A DNA stretch of 64,000 bases from Isochrysis galbana (lineage: Eukaryota; Haptophyta; Isochrysidales; Isochrysidaceae): positions 3,859,448-3,923,447 of the forward strand of contig CM030938.1 of NCBI GenBank assembly GCA_018136815.1, given 5' to 3'. This document shows positions 1-11,900 of the stretch, in pieces. The position numbers were made by a program, and so were the translations under genes. The stretch's first letter is position 1, and every line of letters starts with the position of its first letter. Under the pieces are notes generated by a model, which ran no database searches, had not been told where the DNA came from, and saw nothing but the letters and a program-made list of their open reading frames with translations.

Positions 1-674
1 TTTACAGTACTTATAATGGCTATATTGGGAGCCCGTGGGGGCCCTGGGAGGGCTATAGGGGCCATTTGGGACAAATATGGGACCGCCTGCGGCCTGCGGG
101 CTTGGGTAGAGGTCCCTAGCATGATTTCGTCAACGGTGCTTGGTTTTAGATTTAGATTTAGAAGCGTGGACAGCATTTTGGATTTTGGACGTTGCCACCA
201 ACTAACAACTAACGACTAATGACGTCTAACTCTAACTCTATAACGTGCTGGCGGGGGCGTCCCAGCCCCTGTGCACTGAAGAACATGAGCGATGCATCAT
301 GGTGATGCTGCTCGTCGCCACCACCTCCAGTATCCAGTATGGAGTACATATGGGCCATGGCCATGGAGGTGGTGATTTCGTGATTTCCCTGTGGAGATAG
401 CTAAGACACGCTACCCGTCGGTGTGGGCACTCATCGAGATACCTGGGCTGTTGGTGCACTGCGAATTGCCCGTGGGCGACTACTCCGCTGGGAGAGGATG
501 TCGAGTGCTCAGCCCTTGTGCAGGGAGGGCATGAGGGTGACCCGCGGGAGGAGGGAAGTTACAATAAAAATAGTGGCCGGGGGGGGGGGCGCAGAGCGCC
601 CCATTGGCCCCTAAGATAACAAATACTAAAATATGACTAGGTTCAGAGAGAGAGAGGGAGAGAGGGAGAGGGCG

Positions 675-706
<32 letters not shown>

Positions 707-756
707 AGAGAGAGAGGGAAGGAGAAAGAGAGAGACCTCTGCATGGTGGCGCGCCG
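1..756. other. 5' flank of the first gene with a GA/G microsatellite
   Basis: I recognise no gene in this stretch. Open frames here look like shadows. From about 641 to 745 there is a GA-rich tract interrupted by a run of more than 20 G. It stops about a dozen bases before the start codon at 757, so it lies in the promoter or 5' leader of the next gene. Confidence 0.6.
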
Positions 757-3700
757 ATGCTCCCCGTCCCGTCGGCGGCCTCTCGCCGTGGGTCTCGCGG
801 AGGCGTGAGTAGCGGCACGCTGTGCTTCGTGGGCTTATTCGTGCTCGCTGCGCTCTTCCTCGCCTCCGCCGCCCTCGTCCTCGAGCGCTCCTCAGAGCCA
901 GACAGCCACCGAGAGCGCTTCTCTCTCGCGGAGTGGAGAGCCACGGAGGCAAACTGGGGCTCACAGGCCTCGGAGGGCGCGGGAGCGGGCGCCGAGGAGG
1001 CTGATGGCGATGAACTTGTGCGGGGTGGCTTTTCCGTCGGCGAAGAACCCCTCGCTGACAATGCGGTTGGTTTGGCTGGAGGAACAAGTGCTGTGGCTGC
1101 CGACGGAGGGCGCGAGCAGCACCCTGAACCAGAGTGCGCTGCGCTGATCCGGCAGACGGACGACGTAATGTTCATGATCATAGGTGGGCGCGGGTACCAT
1201 CACGTGCGCGTCCGCGTGATGCTGCGCTCCTGGGCTCGCTGTGTCCGTCACGTGCTCGTCTTCACGGACCCTTCCCTCGATGTGCGCGAATACCTCTCGC
1301 CCTATCGCTCTGTCTACTTGCTCGCGGGTGATGCCTGGCGTCGGCGGCCGTATCTGCCCATGTCGCACATGGAGGCGCTGCACCGCTTATTGAATCGGCC
1401 CAATTCGGCCAACCCTCTCTCTTTCAACTGGTTCTTCATGGTATCGGACCGCACGTTTGTAAACGTGCCGCAGCTCTTGCGAGTCACAAACCAGCTCGAG
1501 ACGAGCAGCAAGGGCTACTACGGCCAGGTTGCTGAGGCATCACACAAAGAGTCGTTTGGTTTTCATACATACGTCGACATCAATGGTACGTTTGCCATAG
1601 CCGCACATCATGCTACTTCTATCGCCTATCCTGCGGCTAGGGATGGGATCCCGCGTTTTCATTTGCACTTATGCGCCTCGATAGTCACTTATCGAGCGTT
1701 GGGTTCCCCTGCCCACACACTCCTTGCGGCTTGCCGTTCAGCTCTGGCTTAATCATGGCCCTCCTTACTGTTCACCAGGAGGAGTTCTCCTTTCGTCTGC
1801 GCTCATGCACCGCGTATCCCATCCAGAGGCTTGCATTGATCAAAAGGATGCCGCCGGCACCTATGACATGTTTGATGCTAAGCTTGGTAACTGCGTATTT
1901 TATCTGGGCGCGCGCGCGCAGACGCTCCCAGGGTTTGGCGCCGCTGGCGAGGAAGCCTGCCCACGTGAAGGACAATCCCCCTTCCGTGGTGCCCCATCGC
2001 CACGCGCCGAGGTGTATGCGAAAACGGCTTCATCCATCACGGAGAAGCAAGCCACAGGGGCAGCGGTGGAGGGAGATGAGAGAGAAGAGGAGGGCGAGGA
2101 GGGCGAGGCCAGCGCGCCCAATCATCAGGTCTCCCCTGACGAGGAGATGACAGCGATGGAACCTGAGTTGGACCTCAACAGGTCTGAGCGAGCGCCGCAT
2201 GTCTTCCTTAGCGCTGCAGTCACCGCAAGCAAAGTGGACCCGGCTGAGATGGTTCGCCTCTCAGTTTGTGCCGGGCTCATGTCCGCGGAAGACGCCTCGA
2301 AACTCACTGCATGGGAAGCATCACAAAGGTAAGAACGGCAAGTCAGCACCAGTCAACTCCCTCCTTTTGCCATTCGATTACTTTACCGAGCAAGCTCCTA
2401 GATAATCGAGTGTGCCTAGCCGCCCGACGTCGTGACGCTCGCCGCCATTCCCGCAAGCCCCGCTCGGAATGCCCTGCAGGTACCCTTTAAACCCACAATC
2501 GGTGGCGGTCCATGTTATGGCGCGAGAGACACAGCTGATGCCCATCGTCGAGTCTTGTGAGGCCACATGGGGCGTATCTGTCAACAAGCTGTACTACCAC
2601 GTCGATCGGTATGCTCACGCGCTGTCGCCTTTGTGTAGGATACACAATCCACTTGCAATCCATCCACCTACCGAATGCACTCATTGCTGCCGCTCACCCT
2701 TGCGCAGCGTCGTCGCCGCTGAGAACTTTGCGATCTCACGCGGGCGATGGGGCATCTCCGCAAACCTCGTGGCGGGTGGAGATACTCCGGCGAAAACCTC
2801 CTCCTTTGGCCAGCCGGTCATTTCCCCCTTGCAGCATGCACTTGGGCGCCCATATTCGGCTATGAGAGGCAAATTTCGTCACCGCGTCGCCGCATTGAAT
2901 CTGCCAGAGCGCCCATCGACACAAGGTGAACACTGGACGGTGTCCCACGACAAGGGAATGACGTGGAACACCTGGCTGCGCTTCAAGATGCGTGCCATCT
3001 ATGAGTACTCAGTGCGCGCACACTGGGCGGAGATCCGAGAAACCGAATGGCTCGTGTACGTTGATGATGACACTTACGTGTTGTGGGAGCCACTTTTGGA
3101 GCTGTTGAGCAGGTACGGCACGGTTTACGTGATGTGCTACCAGCATGCACATGACGAGAAGGAGGTCGCCATCATCAGCATTAAGCGTTGTTGCACGCTT
3201 CGTCGAGTGCTCAAACCCTCCTCTTCCCGTCACAGATATGATCCGCGCACCGCTCACTATTTCGGTCGACCGTTGCACGAGGCCGGCTACCCTCTCTTCG
3301 TCGGTGGCGGCGCCGGCATCGTGCTCTCCCGGGCGGCAGCGGACCAGATCGCTCCTATGCTCGAATCGGAAGCGTGCGACCCGTTGCACTTGAAGTGGGC
3401 CGATAGGATGCACTCTGGTGGCGACGCGTGGCTTGGTGACTGCGCCGAGAATGCAGGCGTACACACCGACATGGAATTCGGGTTCTACCCACAGCCGCCC
3501 GTTTCCAATCTGTTCGCGCTCTTCAATGACGCGGTGGCTTTCCATGGTGAGGATGTCCCTCAGGACGCTGTGACACGCCACTGTCTTGGCCTTCCGCTGA
3601 AGAGAGCGTGCACCCCACGTCCTTGCTCCATGTGTTGGTATAGGCGTGGAAAATCATGCGGCGATGCACGCGGCACTCTCTGCGAATTCGTCCGAGACGG

Positions 3701-5343
3701 CATATGACCCTCGTTGCGTACCTGTGTTTGTGGACCACAAGTACAACTGCCTTCCCCACTTTATCATCGGGGGTGTCCCAAAGGCCGGGACCACTTCTCT
3801 ATACAAATACTTGATAGGACATCCCGACGTGCTTCCTGCTGAGGACAAGGAGTTGACTTTTTGGGGCAACTTCTTTTCGCCGAAACGACGGCCGGGGCGA
3901 GACGAGGTGATGACGACATACCTGACTCGATTCCCGAAGATCTCGCCCTCCGACTTTAAGGCAAGCCCGCTCGCCCATCTAATCCATATTTCTCTTTGCG
4001 CTCGCATGCACTTCCATGGCTCCTGAGGGCATATCAAGCAGTCTACCGCTTGCAGCCGTCTTGCGCAAATAGTGCGGCGCCTCCCGTAAGCGGTCAATTG
4101 CGGCGCAGATGGCGCGCCTCCGTGCCGTAGTACCGTTCACTTCCATGCCCACGCAAGTTGTCAACAGTATCGGGGTCGGCGGCCGTGTTCTCAATAGGTG
4201 ACCGGCGAAGCGACACCCGGCTACCTTTTTTGTATCACGTGCCCAACATACATGCTAAAGTACATGCCAAAGGTGAGATTGATATTTACGCTGCGCAACC
4301 CAGTTCCGCGCGCATACTCGGAGTATCTGAACAAGGTAGCCGACCGAACAGTCATGCGCTACTTGACAAAGCGCATTGACAACAAGATGGAGAAGGAGCT
4401 GAGTGACAACGCACCGCCATTTGAAGCTCTCGTCGATGACGTCGCGCGCACAATGGGCTCATGTGGCTCACCGAATCGCACCTTCTCGATGATGGACGAG
4501 TACACGGCCGAGATGGATGAAGCGGGATGCTACGTCAATCCGTTTGTTGGCGAAGGCAGGTGCGCAGAGAGTGACTTTTGCTCAAATCGGACCCGCCATT
4601 GCTCATCACGAGTAAAGCACCGCCACTGGTGGCATCTTGCCACAGAAATCCATTGATTTTACTTGGGACTTTTCCAACCCTGTAAGGTATGCGCGGTACC
4701 TGCGGTTGTGGCTCGGGATGGTGCCTAAACGTCAAATGATGATACTCAACTTCGATGTCTGGACTGCTTCGGATGCGGCGGCAAAGGCAACGATGGCCGA
4801 GGTGGCGGGTTTCTTGCAGCTTGCACACTTTGCCTTTCGCGTGTCCGAGGCGCACAACACCCATGCGAACAGATCGGTGCGACGCCCATATGCCCAAGAC
4901 GTTCGCACCGCTGAGTTCAACCCTACTGAGTACCGCGACGCCGCAGCAACAGCCTTGCCCCTCAAAGGAAGCGCACTCTTGACTTGCATGTCGTTACATT
5001 TTAGGTACATGTGGATAGGGACGCCGTAACTGATGCCGCTCAAATCAAGGCTCAGGCTGTGGAGGCAGAGCTTTCGACGCGCATACGGTGCATCCTCAAC
5101 GATTTTTTTCAACCATTCAACGAGGATCTTGACCATCTCTTAGCTCATTATGGATACTCACCGATGACGCATACGTGGCAGAGCGGCTCCGGCTGTCCAC
5201 CGGAAAGTTTATGGCGTTTCGCCGAGGTATTGCCTGCGGCGCCGCATGCTGGCGAGGCGTCGAGGGAGGACGAGGAGCACAAGAAATGCGGAACTGTTGA
5301 CCACCCTTGCCTCGCGGGTAGCGATTTTCATGTTCATTATTGA
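757..5343 (+). CDS. Two GT31/fringe-like modules fused to a sulfotransferase, nine exons
   Basis: Exons by splice motif and phase: 757-1585, 1779-2328, 2480-2608, 2708-3112, 3236-3546, 3644-3960, 4198-4559, 4687-4876, 5005-5343. They sum to 3432 nt, exactly 1143 codons plus stop. A signal anchor (about residues 20-43) suggests a type II Golgi protein. Module 1 (about 134-330) is fringe-like but has MVSDRTF where the DxD motif should be. An acidic linker follows. Module 2 (about 465-740) has VYVDDDTYV near residue 620 and a GGGAGIVLSRAA stretch, as in GT31 core-1/fringe enzymes. The C-terminal sulfotransferase has the 5'-PAPS loop VPKAGTTSLY (about 785) and the 3'-phosphate motif LRNPVPRAYSEY (about 877). 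The intron at 3961-4197 is GC-AG (AAG|GCAAGC). The join of glycosyltransferase to sulfotransferase rests on the intron at 3547-3643. If it is wrong, these are two abutting genes. Likely role: building and sulfating a surface or coccolith-type glycan. Confidence 0.75.
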
Positions 5344-5785
5344 TTTGTGCCACCTCCGACGTGCGATTGCGGCATGCAGGCTTGCAAGTGTGTGCCTGCT
5401 TAATCAGATGCTAACCGAACGCACGCTCGTTGTGTTGTCGAGATGCTGTCGCTCATGGCTAGCTTGTCGGTCTTATCTTTTGTGTACAAGTGGGAGACGA
5501 ATGCTTCCAGCCGTCCTCGATTTTTGGCTTTCTACCCTGAACCGCTCTATCTATTCTGTCGGTTCCGCCTGTACTCTGTCCGGCACTCGCAGTAGCCTTC
5601 TATGGCCTCAAAGAAGACCACACGTGGGCAGGTGCAATTTCATGCACTTTCGGCTGCTGCCTCGGACCTTCACGGCACATGTACATGCACACAACGAGAT
5701 CGTTAAAGTCACAGGCCACTAGATAGAGCAGATCCACGAGAGTCACCGTCGCTGTGCGAGGGTCCACATATTACACCACCAAATA
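5344..5785. other. Intergenic, nothing recognised
   Basis: Downstream flank of the glycosyltransferase-sulfotransferase gene. An open frame at 5246-5722 shows no family signal. Confidence 0.5.
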
Positions 5786-5926
5786 TAGACAGCCACACCT
5801 GACTATAGCGGAGGGCACATAAGCCGGAGGACATATACGATAGCGAGAAGCTATAGCAACCCCCCCTCTCCGCACGCTCTCACACGACCGAGAGTGCCCT
5901 CCGCAATAGTCAGGTGTGGCTGTCTA
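5786..5926. mobile_element. MITE-like element with 32-bp terminal inverted repeats
   Basis: The left arm 5787-5818 and the right arm 5894-5925 are reverse complements with one mismatch. Both ends read TAGACAGCC / GGCTGTCTA, which fits a TA target duplication of Tc1/mariner type. The whole unit is about 141 bp and has no coding potential. It could instead be a stable hairpin in the 3' region of the upstream gene. Confidence 0.6.
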
Positions 5927-6214
5927 GATGGGCTTGGAAAGTGACGAGATTGCTCAGTCACACGACCGCTGGTGCCGGTCATCCGGGAGGAGGATGGAGA
6001 GAACCAACGCGCCTACTAATGTTATAGGAGAGCTTGCTAGTACCGCGATTGCCACTGACCATGTACTTGTACCCATGAGGGAAGCCCCGGGGTGGCGCAC
6101 CCGCGAATCGACACTCACGGTTACGGTTACAATTCTCTTCATTCGGCACGTACACGTACATACACTTACGATTATAATTCTCTTCTTCTCAAATATCGTT
6201 ACAACGATAGGGTC

Positions 6215-6670
6215 ATGGAGCGCGCAACGCTCCCCTCCTCTCTTTCCGCCCACCCCGCCGCGCCGGCCGACCAGATCATGGCGGACGCCGCGCAGCCGAA
6301 TCACCCTCCCGCCAGGGCCACGCCTGACTGGGTGCTCGCGAGCCAGAAGAAGGGAGTGGCTGACGGATCCGAGGTTACCACTGCCTCGGATGGGAACGGA
6401 GGGAACGGAAGGGAAGCGGCGAGAGGCGCGGCGGAAGTTGGGGAGTGGCCAATGACGGGCTGGACCACCTCCTCAGCAGAGAAAGGCGGGAGGACGGGCT
6501 TGGGCGAGGGCGAGCGCGACGACGGAGCGGACATGGCTGGGCGGATCGGGATGGATAGGCTGGGGCTGAGGGATTGGAGAGGTTTGGTATCGAGGTAGTA
6601 TTGAGAACGAGGGACGAGAACGGGAACGAGAACGAGGACGAGAGCGACGAACGAAGAACGACAGACGACA
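6215..6670. repeat. Dispersed repeat, MSAPS family, copy A
   Basis: Bases about 6355-6670 match 56622-56950 in the same orientation and 18300-18600 in reverse. On the minus strand the copy encodes a 77-residue frame (6301-6534) beginning MSAPSSRSPSP and containing FPSEAVVTSDP. The same frame, with in-frame length differences, occurs in the other two copies. On the plus strand a different frame begins MERATLPSS at 6215. That start belongs to a second family (see 6921-8060). The copy therefore looks like a junction of two elements. Confidence 0.6.
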
Positions 6671-7028
6671 GACGGCTAGAGGCCGATGGACCGACGAGAT
6701 GACACTACACTCACATCAACACTCTCCACACTAACGTATCCCTATCACGGAACGCACAGGAACCCGCTGGCAGATCGAACAAGGAAGAGAATGCCGACAA
6801 GAGAGCGACGGGGCGACGGACGATCCGACGGGGCGACAGTTACGCACAGGAATAAGGAGGGAATCTTTCGAAAACCCTTAAGTGATTTGATGAAGACCGA
6901 AGTAAAATAGCGCCACGATAATTAATTTTTAACAAATTTTTATGGGTCGCGGCGCGGCAAAGGAACGGGACTAGCGCTCACTAAAGACAGGACACCCTGC
7001 CGCGGCAAGCGCAAGCACCCTTCCCCCC

Positions 7029-8030
7029 TTATGCCACCCAGCTCCTCACTAGCTTTCTACCTGCGCTAGCCAGAGCGCCCCTCCCTCCACACTCAGACAG
7101 CCCCCTATGCCAGGATCCTGTTCTGGTCTCGCAGGCAAGGGGGCCTAATGGGAGGGAGAGGAGCAACTCCTCAGAGAGGAGCTGTGGGGAAGGAGATGTC
7201 TGAGTGGGGGCGCTATACCCTTGCGCTAGGCATGGGCAGCGACGCCGCCTCAAGGCATGTCCTCCCTCTCGTCTTGAGTCGAAATTATTGGTGCTTGAAA
7301 CAGAGAACGAGGGGGTTTGTGCTTCTTGGGTTGGTTGTAGTTGGAAGAGGGAGTGGGAGAGGGATTCAAGTATTGGAAGAGGGCCCAAAGGGCATTGAGT
7401 TGTAGGTAGTTGTGGCCCACAAGAGTGGGGTGAAAACGATAAGTGTATCAACATGGGTCTTGAGTTGAACTTTTTGGTGCTTGAAACAGAGGGTGAGGGG
7501 GTTCGTGCTGTTTGGGTTGGTTGTGGTGTGAAGGGGGAGTGGGAGAGGGAGTCTAGTGTTGAAAGAGGGCCCAAGGCAGGGCACTGAGCTGTAGGTACTT
7601 GTGGCCCACAAGAGTGGGGTGAAGAAAACAAGTGTGTCAACAAGTTGGGAAACAGAGGCATGGGGTGCTCTCCAGGGAAGATTGATGGTTGTGAAGTGCC
7701 CTCCCATGATGGGTGCACTGATGGTAGAGGTTTCCACCATGGGGAGGGCAGCAAGGCTGCCCTCCCACATGAGGTGCTCTTGGGGTGGGAGGGTCTCCCA
7801 CTGTTGGAGGGGGTCTCAAAGACCCCCTGCATGCTACGCAGAGCCATGGTGGCAACCTGTTCGGTGCCAGTGCTCGCCACCCCGCGCGCCTGCGCGGGTG
7901 TGGTTTGGATGGGTTGGATGGGCTCTGAGAGGGCTTTCTGACGAGCCGCCTCGGGCGGCATGGGGCGTCCCAGGTGGGGCGCGGTGGCGAGGGTCGCCTG
8001 GGGCTCGGGAGCGGTCGCGGCACGCTCCAT
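7029..8030 (-). CDS. Pro/Ser-rich protein of a retroposon-like element, 333 aa
   Basis: The single frame starts MERAATAP, a start also seen at 6215, 57627 and (as MQ-A) 28610 and 47346. The product is rich in Pro, Ser and Thr and low in complexity. It has no enzyme motif that I recognise. It contains an in-frame tandem repeat of 62 residues, from the 186-bp DNA repeat at 7271-7642. Its position inside an insertion with an apparent target duplication suggests an element-encoded ORF1-like protein. It may equally be non-functional. Confidence 0.35.
   Translation of the reverse strand: MERAATAPEPQATLATAPHLGRPMPPEAARQKALSEPIQPIQTTPAQARGVASTGTEQVATMALRSMQGVFETPSNSGRPSHPKSTSCGRAALLPSPWWKPLPSVHPSWEGTSQPSIFPGEHPMPLFPNLLTHLFSSPHSCGPQVPTAQCPALGPLSTLDSLSHSPFTPQPTQTARTPSPSVSSTKKFNSRPMLIHLSFSPHSCGPQLPTTQCPLGPLPILESLSHSLFQLQPTQEAQTPSFSVSSTNNFDSRREGGHALRRRRCPCLAQGYSAPTQTSPSPQLLSEELLLSLPLGPLACETRTGSWHRGLSECGGRGALASAGRKLVRSWVA
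7271..7642. repeat. Tandem duplication, 186-bp unit, two copies
   Basis: The sequence starting GTCTTGAGTCGAAATTATTG at 7271 recurs with about 90% identity from 7457. The period is 186 bp, a multiple of three, so the frame on the minus strand stays open through both units. Confidence 0.7.
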
Positions 8031-8079
8031 AGTTCAAACTATAACAATAATTTTGAAAAATAAAATAGCGCCACGATAT

Positions 8080-8480
8080 AATCCAACGGCCAACACCTGA
8101 GGGGGAATCAGGGTCACACATGGGGGCGGTTCCTTGCACCGGCGATACCTGACCGCGCGACTTAGCCTAAAACGCGAGGAGCACGCAAGGAGGTAAGCCA
8201 GGTGAGGGCCCCTCCGGTGTTTTCCCCCGGTGAGTCGCCCGACGTAGGTCGGTCCGCCTCACTGGGTTTTCCCCCATTGTAACTTGTGGCTTGTGGGGAG
8301 TTATAATGATAATGGGAGCCAGGGGTTTGCGAGGGGGGAGATTTGAAGGGATGCATATGTGTATATGTGTCTGTGCCACCACTTCAAGGCATGCGGGCAG
8401 GTGCGCTGAGGGGTGTCGTGATAGTACTGGGCTAGTGGGAGTAGTGGTGCTAACGCTCAATCGTTTTATTATTATCCATA
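8080..8480 (-). repeat. Dispersed repeat, leader family, copy 1
   Basis: Read on the minus strand, this matches 46925-47240: the ATAATAATAA start, the TACTATCACGACACCCCTCA block and the CTCCCCACAAGTTACAATG block appear in the same order. In both copies it lies just upstream of a MERA/MQRA-type start region. Confidence 0.6.
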
Positions 8481-8918
8481 AGCTCCCCGCAAGAACCGCG
8501 TTCCGCGCTAGCTGCCAGCGTGCCCTCGCAGGCGCAATCTCCCGCCAAGAGTGAGAGCAGCCTTGCTCTGACATAGTTTTGAATTTACTTCATTCATAGG
8601 ACGACGAAAATGTTGAGAGGTCCAGGTGGTGAGTATGGAGGTGACCTATGCACACGCACACGCATAGGCTTCACAATGTCACCGTGGTCCACAGGCAAAC
8701 CCAGATGTCACGGCCCTATGTAGCGACGGCAGAAGATCCGTCTCCTCACCCCCAAGGGGGGATTGAGCAGCCTCCGTGTGCTGTTGTTGGGCGACACAGA
8801 ATCGCCTCCGCGATATAACCTCTCTCTTTCATACTTGTCCGCTTTGGCTTTGATAGAGCAACAAACACGGCTCTCCATCATTTTGCTCCGTGGGGGCATT
8901 CCACGCAAGCCAAGCTCT
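8481..8918. other. Intergenic, nothing recognised
   Basis: The 3' flank of the large minus-strand receptor gene. No gene or clear repeat is seen. Confidence 0.5.
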
Positions 8919-11900
8919 CTACACCGCTTGCGTGGTCGTGTCCATGCCCGGTTCCTGTAATCCATCACTGATGCCATCCGCCCCAGCGGCTGCCTTCTCC
9001 ATATTCGACGTAGATGTAGGCCCAGATACGGTCAAGCTTCGCTCGCCCTCAACTCGATGCGATAGCCTTGCCGTGCCTTGTGAAGCTCGTTGTAGGAGCT
9101 GTGTCAGAAACTGTGCCGACGGCACCACTGCAGCGTCAACGGCACGCAAGGCCTTCCAGATGCTGATGGTACGATGCTCTGGCGATGGAAAGTATGGGAT
9201 GGCTAGCGAATCGTATAGCTGGTACGGAGGGAGTCGCAAATCCACCGGCGTCTGCAAGATAATGTCGCGAATGTTGCCGCCATGCATGTCCTGCTCGTGA
9301 AGCATGACAACGGTGACCTTGGAGTCAAGCGCACGCCGTACCGAGGACATAAGGGTATCACAGCCATCAAGGAAGGTGCGCGAGGTCAAGTACAAAAGCA
9401 TGGCGGCCCTCCCTGCTGGCCGACCGCCCTCCTCATGCAACTCCGTCTCGGCGCACGCGAGGGTGAGCTGTGCAGAGCCAGCGAGATTGGTTGCCGCCGC
9501 CTCAAGGGTGCGAGCTACTTCCTGAGCACCCTCGTTGGCCTCGCTTACGAGCAAGGTAACCCTGGAGCTCAGGTTGCTCGGGCGGACCTCGCCCTTCACC
9601 TTGAGGCCCCTGAGTAGAGGCTGGGGGTTCCGGGTGTAGTTCGGCAGGTGGCGCAGCATGCGTAGCGCGATTAGCTTGAGAGATTCGAGCTGGAATCCGG
9701 ACGTCCGCACCCACACCACGGGCTCCTCCAAGAACAGGGAGCTGAGCACCTCCTCAGGCCCTCTGTATTTTGGATGCGACGGCGGCGCCTCGTCGATGCA
9801 CACCAGCCGAACTTCTTCCTCATGCTCGGCGGTCGACAGGCCGCCCTTGTCGCGATTGGTCTCGCGGACAACTACCAGCGGCTTGCCTAGCCGTAAGGCC
9901 GTGTAAAGCTCGCGCCTACAGTTGGCCGAGCGGAAGTAGCCCTGACTGAGGAAGATGACGATAACTGCGCATTGCTTCACATACTCCTCGAGCTGTCCCA
10001 GGTCGTCGAGGTCGTCTACGTCTAGCCAAATGCGGATATCGGGGAGGAGAAGCTTCAGCTGGCGTACGATAGTGTGCGTCTGGTCTTGGCCCGTGCCCCA
10101 CGCGTGCGAGACGAAGGCGTGGAACCGGCAGGTGGACGGCAGGTCGAGAGTCGGCTCCCGCCCCGAGGAGACGAGCCTGATGGTGGGCGCCGAAATTGCT
10201 GCGGCAACCTTGCTGAGCATTATGAGCACCGAGAGACACACCATGGCTACAGAGATCACGACGACGAAGATTGTGGTCTGATACGAGTCACTAATGCCAG
10301 TGAAGGCGGCGCATGAGTCACTCCACCGGCCCTCCTCGCATAGCTTGATAGCGACGCCCGAGATGAAGCAGCATGTGAGGAGCATGTTGCTGAGGCACGC
10401 AAGGTACAGGTCGTCTGGGTTCGCGTAAGGGCGAGCCAGCGCGATAGCGGCAAGGTAGACGGCAGATATGATGGAAGCCAGCACCAGCCGCAGCAGCCGA
10501 CTCGAGCCGTACTCGACGTCGACGAAGAGTATGATGGAGGTGAGGAAGAGCTTGCGCAGCATATCGATCGTTTCCCAATAAAGCATGCCGCGGTCGTAAT
10601 CGCGCCATAGGAAGCGGCACGCCTTGGCAAGCCGCGAAATGCGCTGGCGGCGCACGTACGGCGCCACGCGCAGAACGATGAAGAGGAAGAAGAGCGGCAC
10701 GAGCACGGGCCACAGGACGAAGAACGCGATAAAGAAGGCGTTCAGGCTTACGAACGTGTCGTCGCTTTGGCTACACTGGACGGTGAGCTCAGCGAGCAAG
10801 TATGACCTGCGCTCATCGGTCTCGTCGTTGTACCCAAAGGACTCGCATTGGCGCGCTTTGAAGATTGACCGTGACACAGAGGGCAGTACAAGAAAGCAAA
10901 CAAGGATGAGCGCATAGAGCGAGCGGTAAATCGTCGGGACCAGAATGCCCTCGGAGCCGCCAGTTCCCCGCTTCATGATGTGCACCCCTGTGGAATGCAA
11001 CGCAATGAGCATCACGAGGATGATGATTAGTGCGCAAGGCCAGAGCGCAGAGAGAAGCAGACGCGACTCCATCGAACCGATGCAGCTGCCAGGCATGAAG
11101 AATTCGAGTAGGTCGACATTGACAAAGCCGATGGCGTCGAGCCAGCGTGTGAAGTCCCGGTGCAGTTGCACGCCGTATACTGAGCCGAGTGAGACTGCTA
11201 CCTGGTAGAAGGAGACTACAATCTTGAACTTGGCCTGGAGGCTTAGGCTTGTGATGACACCGGAGACGCGCCGTGTTAGCCGCCCGAGCGTGTTGAAGCG
11301 CTGCGTAGCGACGTAGGCCGCCACCAGGAGGGCCGCGACGGCGAGCGCCATGGCTGCGAGCACTGCAAGTCGCCAGGCGCCAGGGCAAGCTTGGCATCGC
11401 AGCTCCGAGTCGTTGAAGAAGTGGTTGGGCATGGAGCACGCCTGACACCGAGGGCCAAAGTGGCCCTCAGCGCAATAGCGATCGTCGGCCTGCTCGTCTA
11501 GGAGGTAGCCGGGCTTGGCGGTGCCGAGGCAGGTGGTGTTTGTCGCCCCGCCCGAGCCCGGATCGCACTCGTACAACTCCGATGAGAGAAGCGAGTCGCG
11601 CCAGTAGTTTGGCGGCACCACGAGGGTCTGGATCGTCGAATTCATCGGACAGCTCGCGTAGACAGGGCAAGGGAGGCAGAAGTCGGTGGGCTTTGCGAAA
11701 ATGGCGGCGGGGCTGCTCCGGGCATCACGTAGATAATAGCCATCGAGGCAGCGCGAGCATGTCTCGCTCCCTTCATTGCTGCTGAGCGGGTGCGGGCACT
11801 TCACACACTCGCCCTGGCCCTTGTTGGCCGCGTACTCGCCGGCCGCGCACCGTGTGCAAATGGAGCTTCCGGTGAAGGCGGCGGAACCCGGCGGGCAAGG

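Larger units (their letters stand above)
6921..8060 (-). mobile_element. 1.1-kb retroposon-like insertion flanked by an 18-bp direct repeat
   Basis: TAAAATAGCGCCACGATA occurs at 6903-6920 and again at 8061-8078 and looks like a target-site duplication. Read on the minus strand, the insert begins with an ATTGTTATAG motif, then ATG at 8030, a long frame to 7029, and an AT-rich tail at 6921-6950. No reverse transcriptase is visible, so the element is probably non-autonomous. Confidence 0.55.

Noticed and set aside
2609-2707. Reading 2469-3707 as one exon
   Set aside because: The frame is open through, but the extra residues are Cys/His/Pro junk and a clean phase-2 intron (99 bp) removes them. 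The same holds for 3113-3235.
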